The notes under the pieces: generated by a model | The model's input: the letters and a program-made list of their open reading frames with translations, nothing else | What the model was told of the DNA's origin: nothing | Databases searched by the model: none | Made by a program: the position numbers and the translations under genes | Shown here: one piece after another, positions 1 to 6,279 of the stretch | How the letters are laid out: each line of letters begins with the position of its first letter | Numbering within the stretch: the stretch's first letter is position 1 | Origin: AP-15 sp963789025 | GTDB taxonomy: Bacteria; Pseudomonadota; Alphaproteobacteria; ATCC43930; CGMCC-115725 | Length of the DNA: 64,000 nt | NCBI GenBank assembly: GCA_963789025.1 | Contig: CAWBIT010000008.1 | Span: 496,001-560,000 of the forward strand | Reading direction: 5' to 3'

Positions 1-399
1 CAGACCGCGGAAAGAACCATGACCCCGGCTGGACGCAGCTTATTCAAAAACCGCGGCTGAGTGCCACCCCGGCTTGCCCCGGTGGGCAAACAGGCAACCT
101 CCCGCGCGCGCCGCTCCGTCGCTTGTGAGGGCACTGCGCGACGCGCGCGGGGCCCTCCTGTTCGCTACCGGGACAAGCCTGCCCCAACGCCAGAGAGGGA
201 TCCTTTTTGCACGCCGATCGACAGGCCACGGAGAAGAAACGGCCTCAAGTGGAAAAAAATCTCTTGCCACCTGCGGCGCGATTAAAGAACGAAAAACGGC
301 CTTTCCCGCTCCGAACAAAAAACTGTCAGCACAACCCAAAACAACCGCTTGACAGGAAAAGCCCCATACAAGTTCGAATCCATTCCCCTCCAGCGGTGA
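1..399. other. non-coding or debris, no gene recognised
   Basis: No convincing protein is seen on either strand. The reading frames here are short and of low-complexity composition. A T-loop-like string followed by an acceptor-like tail lies at 372-393, exactly where the HAD gene fragment on the minus strand loses homology. The five bases on either side of that loop do not pair, so it is not a tRNA gene. It may be scar sequence from a recombination event. Confidence 0.4.
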
Positions 400-547
400 T
401 TCTGCGGCGATGCTCGTTCGCCAGCGCGTGCCAGTCGGGCTCGATGCCTTGGGCGGCGCCCCATGCCGCGAACGCCGCGGTCAAACCGGCATGCCAGTCG
501 AGCACCGTGTCACCGGTGTCGAAAGCGAGGACCTTTATGTCTTCCAT
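400..547 (-). pseudogene. HAD-superfamily hydrolase, N-terminal fragment
   Basis: About 49 residues match the start of haloacid-dehalogenase type II-like proteins. The aspartate motif FDTGDTV lies at residues 9-15 and is followed by the helical cap region containing DWHALANE. The frame then runs into unrelated sequence and stops at 326, so the core fold and the later catalytic motifs are missing. The chosen ATG lies 8 bp after the stop of the selenoprotein gene, suggesting one transcription unit; a GTG at 565 is an alternative start. The family hydrolyses carbon-halogen or phosphoester bonds; this fragment cannot be active. Confidence 0.7.
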
Positions 548-554
548 GCGCTCC

Positions 555-1763
555 TCAACCGCCACGCACTCTTGCGGCGGGCACCACGAAGTTGCTGACG
601 ATCAGCCGCAGCCGCTCGTCTTCGTGCGCCTGCAGCACCTCGCGCAAAACGTGGATCGCCGCCCCCGTCGCGGCCTCGTTCCAGAACCAGTCGGTGAGCT
701 GGCGGCTCGACGGTTTCGCGGCTCCGGCACCGGCCGCTTCCAGGCCATACGCCTTCAGATCGTCGACCGCGAAGCGCAGGATCAGCGGCGCCGAAAAACC
801 GTCACGGGGGCTCGGCGGCGCCTTGCCGCGCAGCCAATCCGCGACATAGCGGGCGCAGTCGCCGATTGCAAACCCGCTCAGCCCCACCGAGCTGCGCCCG
901 TGTTGCGCCATCCAGCGCCGATGTGCTCCCTGAAGCAGCAGGATTTCTGCCTCCAGCCGAGATGCGAGTGACTTGGCAGAACCATTCGCGACCGCCGCCG
1001 GCATGAAGGGCGGTTGCCACGCCGGATCGGGGCGGGCGCGCGGATCGTCGTCGGGAAAATCGATGATCCGCACCGGCCCGCCGTCCTCGACCAGCATGCC
1101 GAGCGCAGCCAGGATAACACGCTTCTGGAATGCCGGGTCGTTTGGAGGGCCGAACGGCCGCCCCAGCTCGAACGGTACCCACAGCGCGCGCGGCGGCTTC
1201 GTGTTCTCGGCCTGCGGCCGGATCAACACGACGGCGACGGTCGCGATGCCCTCTTCCTCGAGATAATGGCCCAGCGCGCTCACGGCGCGCGTGCAGACCG
1301 GTCAAACGGGGGCGAGCAGGACGCTATCGACTTTGTCCTGCTTTAGGCGGCCGGCGAGTTCGCGGGCATGCGGTTCCATCTGCAACGGGTCGGTCGCGCC
1401 CATGAACGAATAGTGGGTATCGGCCATCGACCCGATCGTCCCCTCGGCCGCGAGCTCCCACAACCGGTCGATCGGAAAGGCGACGTTCCAATCTTCCTGA
1501 AGCCCGGTGCGGTCGAAATTGATCGAGATGTGGCTGCACAGCAGGTCTTCTGGCCGCGTCGTCGCGGGGATAGCGTGATAATGCGGGTCGCGGCCGCGGA
1601 ATGGGTCCTCGCCACGTACGACGAGCCCGGCGGACGAGACAATCGCAACGCGACGCTGCGATAACGCCGGGCCCATCACCCAAGGCCGCGTTTTAAATTC
1701 CGGGCATTCGACCTCAGCTAGGCGTTTGGCCTGGTCGGGCGGCAAGTCGGTCAGTCTGGTCAC
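555..1763 (-). CDS. PrdB/GrdB-like selenoprotein with in-frame UGA (Sec154)
   Basis: The gene encodes 402 residues if the TGA at 1302-1304 is read as selenocysteine; otherwise it splits into a 153-residue and a 242-residue piece. The first piece ends LLAPV and the next frame continues PVCTRAVSALGHYLEEEG, giving a U-P-V-C redox motif. This is the position of Sec in D-proline reductase PrdB and related glycine/sarcosine/betaine reductase B proteins. Upstream, the family segment around DTHYSFMGATDP is present at about residues 116-127. The C-terminal ~150 residues are an extra domain I do not recognise. The GTG start has AGGAG eight bases upstream. A candidate SECIS lies just after the TGA. The family reduces C-N bonds through a selenol; the substrate here is unknown. 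A tetR gene lies upstream in the same direction. Confidence 0.85.
1274..1290 (-). promoter_or_regulatory. candidate bacterial SECIS hairpin of the PrdB-like gene
   Basis: In the mRNA sense a perfect 6-bp stem GCGCGC/GCGCGC encloses the loop CGUGA. The loop begins 17 nt after the UGA, and G-U occupies loop positions 2-3. Known bacterial SECIS elements sit about 16-37 nt after the UGA with a conserved G near the start of the apical loop, so geometry and loop fit. A GC-rich hairpin can arise by chance in this genome; the UPVC protein context is the stronger evidence. Confidence 0.65.
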
Positions 1764-1826
1764 TGAGCTCTCCTCGCATCAGCTCGCGGCGATGGCTCGC
1801 CTCGTTCCGGAGGAGCTTATCACGTG

Positions 1827-1848
1827 TTTTAGATCGATCAATCTAAAA
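1827..1848. promoter_or_regulatory. inverted repeat, possible TetR operator
   Basis: TTTTAGAT and ATCTAAAA are exact inverted repeats separated by six bases. The site covers the last codons of tetR and lies about 65 bp before the selenoprotein start. The core TAGAT-N6-ATCTA resembles operators of NemR-like TetR proteins, which carry TAGAC...GTCTA half sites. A related TTTTAGA half site occurs upstream of tetR near 2512, consistent with autoregulation. Binding is inferred only. Confidence 0.45.
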
Positions 1849-2454
1849 TGGTTTGCGTGCTTTGCTTTTGCTTGCTTTGCTAAGGAGCGCCAAAACTCCG
1901 TTGGCTGCGCCTTCCAGCACCTCGCGCTGCGGGCGCGTGCGCGCCAGGACACGGATGCCGAGCAGCACGCTCAATAGCAACTTGGCGAGTTCGTCCGCGG
2001 GACGGGTGTCTGCGATCGAACCGTCTTTCTGCCCCGCCTCGATACAGCGGCGAAAGAAAGCCTCGATGAAGATCATCTCTTCCGCCACAAGTTGGTGGAA
2101 TTCGGGGTCGTAGGGCGCCAATTCCAGTGCGGCGTTGACCAGCATGCAGCCGCGGCGCTGCTCGTCGTCAACCGACCGCTCGATGATCTCGTCAAAAAAT
2201 GTCCGGATCGCCAAAGCCGGCGGCAGCTTTTCCAGCCGGGCAACGCGGTCCCGCACCGTTTGTGCGAGGTAATGGACGAAGGCCTGCCGATACAACGACC
2301 GCTTGTCTCCGAAGGCGTTGTAGAGGCTGGCGCCGGTGATCCCCATCCGCTCGGCGAGATCGCGCACCGACGTCTGCTCGAAACCCTGCGCCCAGAAGCA
2401 GTTCATCGCCGCCTCCAGCACGGTCGTCTCGACAAACTCTCTCGGTCGCGCCAT
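1843..2454 (-). CDS. TetR/AcrR family transcriptional regulator
   Basis: This 203-residue protein has an N-terminal TetR helix-turn-helix (residues ~8-55: VLEAAMNCFWAQGFEQTSV, then MGITGASLYNAFGDKRSLY). An all-helical ligand-binding domain follows, with the length usual for the family. Such proteins are mostly repressors released by a small molecule. It lies directly upstream of the PrdB-like selenoprotein in the same orientation, with a strong inverted repeat between them, so it probably controls that gene, itself, or both. The ligand cannot be predicted. Confidence 0.9.
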   Translation of the reverse strand: MARPREFVETTVLEAAMNCFWAQGFEQTSVRDLAERMGITGASLYNAFGDKRSLYRQAFVHYLAQTVRDRVARLEKLPPALAIRTFFDEIIERSVDDEQRRGCMLVNAALELAPYDPEFHQLVAEEMIFIEAFFRRCIEAGQKDGSIADTRPADELAKLLLSVLLGIRVLARTRPQREVLEGAANGVLALLSKASKSKARKPF

Positions 2455-2730
2455 CGGCCTCCTCGCGCCAGCAGCACGCCGGTGCCGCTATCCTCATCAT
2501 CAGTCGATAAAATTTTAGAACACGCGCGCCAGAACGGCAAAGCCATTGTCAGCATCCGCGTCCGACAACACTGGGGTCGTTGAGGCTCGCGTTACCACTC
2601 ATTCTCGATTCCGAGTGCCCGACCAGCGCTGACCGCACTTCGACGCGAACGCTCGGGATAGCCTTGTTGCTGACGGCCGAAGCCCGCGGTCTTCAAGATA
2701 TCTGTGGGGTTGCACAGCCAGTTTGTGGTT

Positions 2731-2907
2731 CGGCGCCGAGACGGGACCCCACCATAGACCGGCTCAAGTTATTCAACTGCTTCGCAAATTCGACGCGGGG
2801 TGGGGGTCCCGATCGGCGCCGATTGGGACCCCACCAGTTCGGTGATTTTAACGATCGATCAAAGAGATAGCGCAGAATCCCGCAGGGTCCCGGTTCGACG
2901 CCGATTC
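2731..2907. repeat. three copies of a GGGTCCC...GCGCCGAT motif, IS-end-like
   Basis: The block cggcgccga-N3-gggaccccacca occurs at 2731-2754 and 2814-2836, and a further relative gggtcccggttcgacgccgatt starts at 2885. The middle copy also forms an inverted repeat (ggggtccc ... gggacccc, 2803-2832). Multiple short terminal repeats of this sort are typical of IS21-like element ends, but no transposase is present. The stretch 2455-2905 otherwise shows no gene. Confidence 0.45.
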
Positions 2908-3124
2908 ACACCACATCGGCGAGCGGTATGCGGCGGACTGGCCCAAACCGGCCCATGCCGATCGGCAGCAAGGCATAGGAATGGACATTCGGCGGCAACC
3001 CGAGAGCGGCCTCCGCTTCCGTTTCGAACTGCAAGTACAGCGTCGTCAGAGTCGCGCCGAGACCGAGCGCTCTCGCCGCCAGGAGCATATTCTGAACCGC
3101 GGGATGATTTCCTAGGACTCCGAG
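2906..3124 (-). pseudogene. nitroreductase family protein, C-terminal fragment
   Basis: About 72 residues match the C-terminal part of FMN-dependent nitroreductases. The family string NHPAVQNMLLAARALG is followed by LGATLTT and a terminal LPIGMGRFGPVRR, which resembles the usual IGYPxGRFGPVRR with residues missing. The N-terminal half, including the flavin-binding arginine motif, is absent; upstream sequence in this frame is unrelated. The piece is surrounded by IS-end-like repeats and by a small unrelated gene, so it looks like debris left by rearrangement. Confidence 0.7.
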
Positions 3125-3152
3125 ATCGCGCTGGCGAGAACGGTACCCAGGC

Positions 3153-3365
3153 TTAATTCCGAACCCGCAAAGAGCCGAAAACTTGCCATCGAGTTGCGCT
3201 TTTCGTCCGCAGCAATTCGCGGGCAACTGCATACTCTGCGAGCGCCGCTTGATCGGCGAGGCTAGGCGAGCCTTGCGTGGGGACCACACAGGCAGCGGGA
3301 CAGCGGGTTACTCCTTTGTTTCGGAGGAAAGCGGCAATCTCGACATTGCGATCGTGGTGAGACAT
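3153..3365 (-). CDS. small conserved hypothetical protein
   Basis: This 70-residue protein contains EIAAFLRNKGVTRCPAACV followed by VPTQGSPSLADQAALAEYA. I recall short proteins with a GVTRCPTAC motif as common in Rhizobiales, without an assigned function. The ATG is preceded by GAGAAGGGACAG, an acceptable ribosome binding site. It has no signal peptide or membrane segment. The C-terminus may be altered, because it runs towards the truncated nitroreductase. Confidence 0.45.
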   Translation of the reverse strand: MSHHDRNVEIAAFLRNKGVTRCPAACVVPTQGSPSLADQAALAEYAVARELLRTKSATRWQVFGSLRVRN

Positions 3366-4174
3366 GACCTGTCCCTTCTCGCGGGATAACTCCGGACACG
3401 GCGCTCTTTTATGATGTCCTCGAACAGTACTCCGAAGTGGCACCGCTGCACCGCGTTACGAGCTATATTTACATAAACATTAACTTACCTTTGTGTTAAT
3501 CTCTTGATGTCGCGTCCTTTGTATGCACGCTGCGGAGACTAGTGATGCGGCTTTGTTTTACGTTAACCGAATGACGGACAAGAGGATGAAGGTCTCTCCG
3601 CGTATAGCGTTCGCTATGAGCAGGTTCTCGAATGTCAAAGCACTATATGAAGGCTTCATTGCAGAGATAGAGGATTGGACTGTCCCATAATGATGTTGGG
3701 AGAAACCACAGTAGCATTGCTGGCGGGTAATGAACCTGAGGAGTAAGATGGATACACTCGCCCGTGACTCTGGGGGCCGGTCGCGCTGATAATCGATACC
3801 ACCCTTCATAATTTCGAACAGGTCGGCGTTGTTCCAAGATGCGGCGGTTGAAAACTCCGTACCACCGACAGCGACCTTTCCGATGCAGGGCGATCTATCC
3901 GATCCTATCCTGTGTACTTTCCGTCCACATTTGGCCAGGGTCGCCGAGATCGAAGGCTCATTCCGCTTCGAAGCGTCAAAATGCTGTCAGTGCCCACCTG
4001 AGGACTAACCTTCCGCGGGATCACTCGGCGGCGCATACCCATAGCGACACCGCGAGCTATCGTGGAGGCGGAAATCGACGGTCTCCTGGCCGAAAAGGCT
4101 GAAATCGAGAAATGGGCGGCTGTGGGCTCGGCCTAGCCGCCTTCAACAGAGGCGATCGGCTACCCCATCACACC
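3366..4174. other. intergenic stretch without a recognisable gene
   Basis: Short frames exist on both strands, but none has coherent protein character, a good ribosome binding site or a recognisable motif. Base composition drops near 3460-3560, with runs of A and T, which is unusual for this window and may mark foreign or promoter-like DNA. Confidence 0.4.
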
Positions 4175-4309
4175 TCAAATCTTGACGCGTTCCGCTTGCC
4201 CTTCCGCTATGGCCTCTCTGTGTTCGACAAAGCGGTCGATCAGCAGATCTTGAAGCTGCATGATCCTGGCTCGCTCCTCTGGGGTTAGGAGCCCTCTGTG
4301 CTAACTCAT
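4175..4309 (-). pseudogene. small hypothetical protein with a stop at codon 3
   Basis: After ATG AGT TAG the frame continues openly for about 40 codons as LLTPEERARIMQLQDLLIDR and ends ERVKI. This looks like a short helical protein of the kind often found in rhizobial genomes. The stop at codon 3 would prevent translation from this ATG. It lies downstream of another small gene on the same strand. Function unknown. Confidence 0.3.
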
Positions 4310-4368
4310 TCTTTTCGACCTCGCGAGACGCGGCTGCTGTTTGGCTGAGAAACGCACGGGAGGAATCA

Positions 4369-4572
4369 TCAGCTTCTTTCCTGGTCTTGCGTGGCCAACT
4401 CTCTTCTCCGGACCGCAGTTGGGGCAGCGGCGGCGCGGGCGAGCCGTTCGAAGCTTTCGGCAAGCTCCAAGACCGCTTTCCTCGCGCCCGGATCGTTCAA
4501 CTGCCCAGCTACCTCCCGCGCTTGTTCGCCGCGGTCGAGCCACTCCAAGGCTTCGTTCAAAATCGACGGCAT
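4369..4572 (-). CDS. small helical hypothetical protein
   Basis: This 67-residue protein is predicted to be largely helical: ALEWLDRGEQAREVAGQLND, then AVLELAESFERLARAAA. Short proteins with an ARE(V/L)A...DP..R...L.LA..YERLA pattern are common hypothetical proteins in Rhizobiales. The ATG was preferred to an earlier start because GAGGG lies about nine bases upstream. It has no signal or membrane segment and no known role. Confidence 0.5.
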   Translation of the reverse strand: MPSILNEALEWLDRGEQAREVAGQLNDPGARKAVLELAESFERLARAAAAPTAVRRRELATQDQERS

Positions 4573-4632
4573 CTGGTTTTCCCTCAATAGTTTCCTGTCA
4601 CTGCTCCTCTCGCTTTCAAACTTGCCTCTGCG

Positions 4633-4713
4633 CTACCAAGGCCACACCGAGCCCAATGCAGAGACCACCAGCCACACCGCGCCCCAAAGGCCGATTGACA
4701 GAAACAGCACCAC
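4633..4713 (-). CDS. possible 26-residue membrane peptide
   Basis: A GTG preceded by AGGAG at a spacing of about 10 bases opens a frame for one hydrophobic helix, VVLFLSIGLWGAVWLVVSAL, ending SVWPW before TAG. It begins just after the stop of a transposase fragment. Single-helix peptides ending near a Trp-rich tail are seen in related bacteria, but this could be coincidence. No function is proposed. Confidence 0.3.
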   Translation of the reverse strand: MVLFLSIGLWGAVWLVVSALGSVWPW

Positions 4714-4721
4714 GATGAGCC

Positions 4722-4904
4722 CTACTCCTGGGCGTAGTACTCGCGCCCCAGGGCGTCTCGCGCTTCGCCTTCCAGCGCTTCCTCGATGATCAGCCGTGCC
4801 GCCAGCCGCACCAGCTCCGAACGCCCGTCCTCCACCTCGCTGCGGCCCTCTATCAGCTCTCTCAGCTTGTCGCGTGTCCGCTCGGTTGCAGGTATCCTTT
4901 GCAT
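4722..4904 (-). pseudogene. IS256/Mutator-type transposase, N-terminal fragment
   Basis: The segment SELVRLAARLIIEEALEGEA followed by RDALGREYYAQE matches the N-terminal region of IS256-family transposases, where it precedes the RYERG sequence. The frame stops straight after this point, so the DDE catalytic domain is missing. It is about 60 residues against roughly 400 for a complete transposase. This is an insertion sequence remnant in a region already rich in broken genes. Confidence 0.55.
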
Positions 4905-5272
4905 CGGGGTGCTCCTCGCCGAGCCCGGTCGCCAAACCGGACCTCGTTGGTTTCGCCTATCCGGCGAGGGTGCACCCCAACCCTTTTTCCAGCAAGCTTA
5001 GGACTTCACCGCGAGCCGCGTTCGGGTATCGTTGCGGTATCACGGTAAAGCTCGGAATTCGGCGGCTCGAAATTCATTCGACCGGTCAGTGTCGGCCCCT
5101 TGACGCTTAGGACTTGGAGAACCCCCCCCGTTGTCCTTTGCGCGCCCGGATGCAGCAACTTCTGCCTTCTCCTTATCCGCCGAATTTGTCTTTGGCGCGG
5201 CTTGTGGATTGACAACGCGGTCTTGCTCGTGATCACCTAGCCTATGGAACGAACAAGGAACATGGCGTTGAG
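4905..5272. other. intergenic stretch, nothing recognised
   Basis: No protein, RNA or clear repeat could be identified. A run of C at 5121-5128 and mixed-frame short open stretches are the only features. Confidence 0.4.
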
Positions 5273-5332
5273 ATGGTTCCGCTTTATGCGGCAAGGATCG
5301 AGGATCTCGGGTCGGGCGACTTCGTGAAGGTT
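5273..5332 (+). pseudogene. N-terminal scrap of a zinc-ribbon-like small protein
   Basis: The first 20 residues, starting MVPLYAARIEDLG and ending GDFVKV, match my recollection of a common small rhizobial protein that continues with two CxxC pairs. Here the sequence changes abruptly after that point and no cysteines follow in frame. The scrap lies antisense to the 3' end of the hypothetical gene on the other strand, so a recombination junction near 5331 is likely. Confidence 0.4.
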
Positions 5333-5628
5333 ACGATCCAACGCTCGGCGGCCTTCTTCGTGGCCCAGAGGTTCGGGAACAGCCGGCTCATCTCCTTGGT
5401 CGCCAATGGCAACGCATCCCACCCCCTCGCATCGCATTCCGCCAGCGCGTCGCTCAGGCGACGGTCCCCAATGAGCTGCTTCCAGGTCACCAGCTCGTCA
5501 ATCGGGAGGTCGAGCGGAATGCTGAGATGTGCGATGCAATTGAGCCGGGCTTGTTTCTTGTTGGGCTCGCGTTGCAAGCGGTCCGCCGGGGTCGAGATCA
5601 CTCGAACGTCTGAGCCGAACGGTCGCAA
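5284..5628 (-). CDS. hypothetical protein, 3' end probably chimeric
   Basis: The 114-residue frame has a plausible globular middle part: IPLDLPIDELVTWKQLIGDR, then LSDALAECDARGWDALPL and KEMSRLFPNLWATKKAAERW. The last ~16 residues are antisense to the N-terminal scrap on the plus strand, so the natural C-terminus is likely lost. The true start may be internal. No family was recognised. Confidence 0.35.
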   Translation of the reverse strand: MRPFGSDVRVISTPADRLQREPNKKQARLNCIAHLSIPLDLPIDELVTWKQLIGDRRLSDALAECDARGWDALPLATKEMSRLFPNLWATKKAAERWIVTFTKSPDPRSSILAA

Positions 5629-5770
5629 TCGGAACGGTCAGAGTGCCCGTCTCGATACAAATTTCAGATCGCAAATTATGGCGCGGTGGGCAAGACGTTG
5701 CTCGCGACCACGCGATGATGGCAGAGTTTTCGATTTTTCAATGGGTTCTACCTTTAGAGCGATCGGTCAA

Positions 5771-5815
5771 TCACCGACGCGGAACGCGCTAGTGAGCGAA
5801 ATTCGACGCGACTGC
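5771..5815 (+). repeat. direct repeat, copy 1
   Basis: caccgacgcgg-aa-cgcgct-a-gtgagcg followed by cgacgcg recurs, slightly diverged, at 10197-10240. Both copies lie in gene-poor debris; the second is directly upstream of a serine-recombinase scrap. They could be ends or internal parts of a decayed mobile element. Confidence 0.4.
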
Positions 5816-5935
5816 ACACGCCGCTGCACACCAGACGCGACTGGGCCTGAAATGACTTAAATCGGTCGCTCGGGGCTACCAAAAAAGTTCCTGAAACCAT
5901 GCGGCCTATTCGCGGTTGCATACAGTGGGGGTTCT

Positions 5936-6166
5936 GTGTCCCGGCCCCGGAGAAAAAGTTTGCACCTGACGGATGCGATATTGCTCTTTCGAAGGCTCGG
6001 GGTCGATGTGCACTCATTAGCGGCGCACGAGTTCACGCTAGCCTATTTCCGGCTCGCCAAAAAATACCACCCCGATCGAGGAAATCGGGATAGCCACGAG
6101 CTGATGGCCCGCATCAACGCCGCTCGGACAGCGATCCTGAAAGCCCACCAGCTGAGACGAAGATAA
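5936..6166 (+). CDS. small J-domain protein
   Basis: This 76-residue protein is essentially one J-domain. Helix II residues AYFRLAKKYHPDRGNRDSHE contain the obligatory HPD motif, followed by ELMARINAARTAIL as helix III. J-domains stimulate the ATPase of Hsp70/DnaK. There is no Gly/Phe region, zinc finger or substrate-binding domain, so it could be a specialised cochaperone or a remnant of a larger one. The GTG start is chosen because GGGGG lies six bases upstream and the next Met is inside the domain. Confidence 0.75.
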   Translation: MSRPRRKSLHLTDAILLFRRLGVDVHSLAAHEFTLAYFRLAKKYHPDRGNRDSHELMARINAARTAILKAHQLRRR

Positions 6167-6279
6167 GAACTGACGCGGAGATCTCGCTAATTAACCTCGA
6201 ATGCCGCTGATTTAACCATCAATTTTACAGCGCATCGACTTTGCGAAGTTTAAGTTCAGCCCGCGACAGAGACGGTCGA

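Noticed and set aside
372..393. tRNA 3' end
   Set aside because: The T-loop-like string has no pairing T-stem and no other tRNA arms upstream.
555..1763. Simple pseudogene with nonsense mutation
   Set aside because: The stop is TGA at the exact UxxC position known for Sec in the family, both sides are intact, and a SECIS-like hairpin follows.
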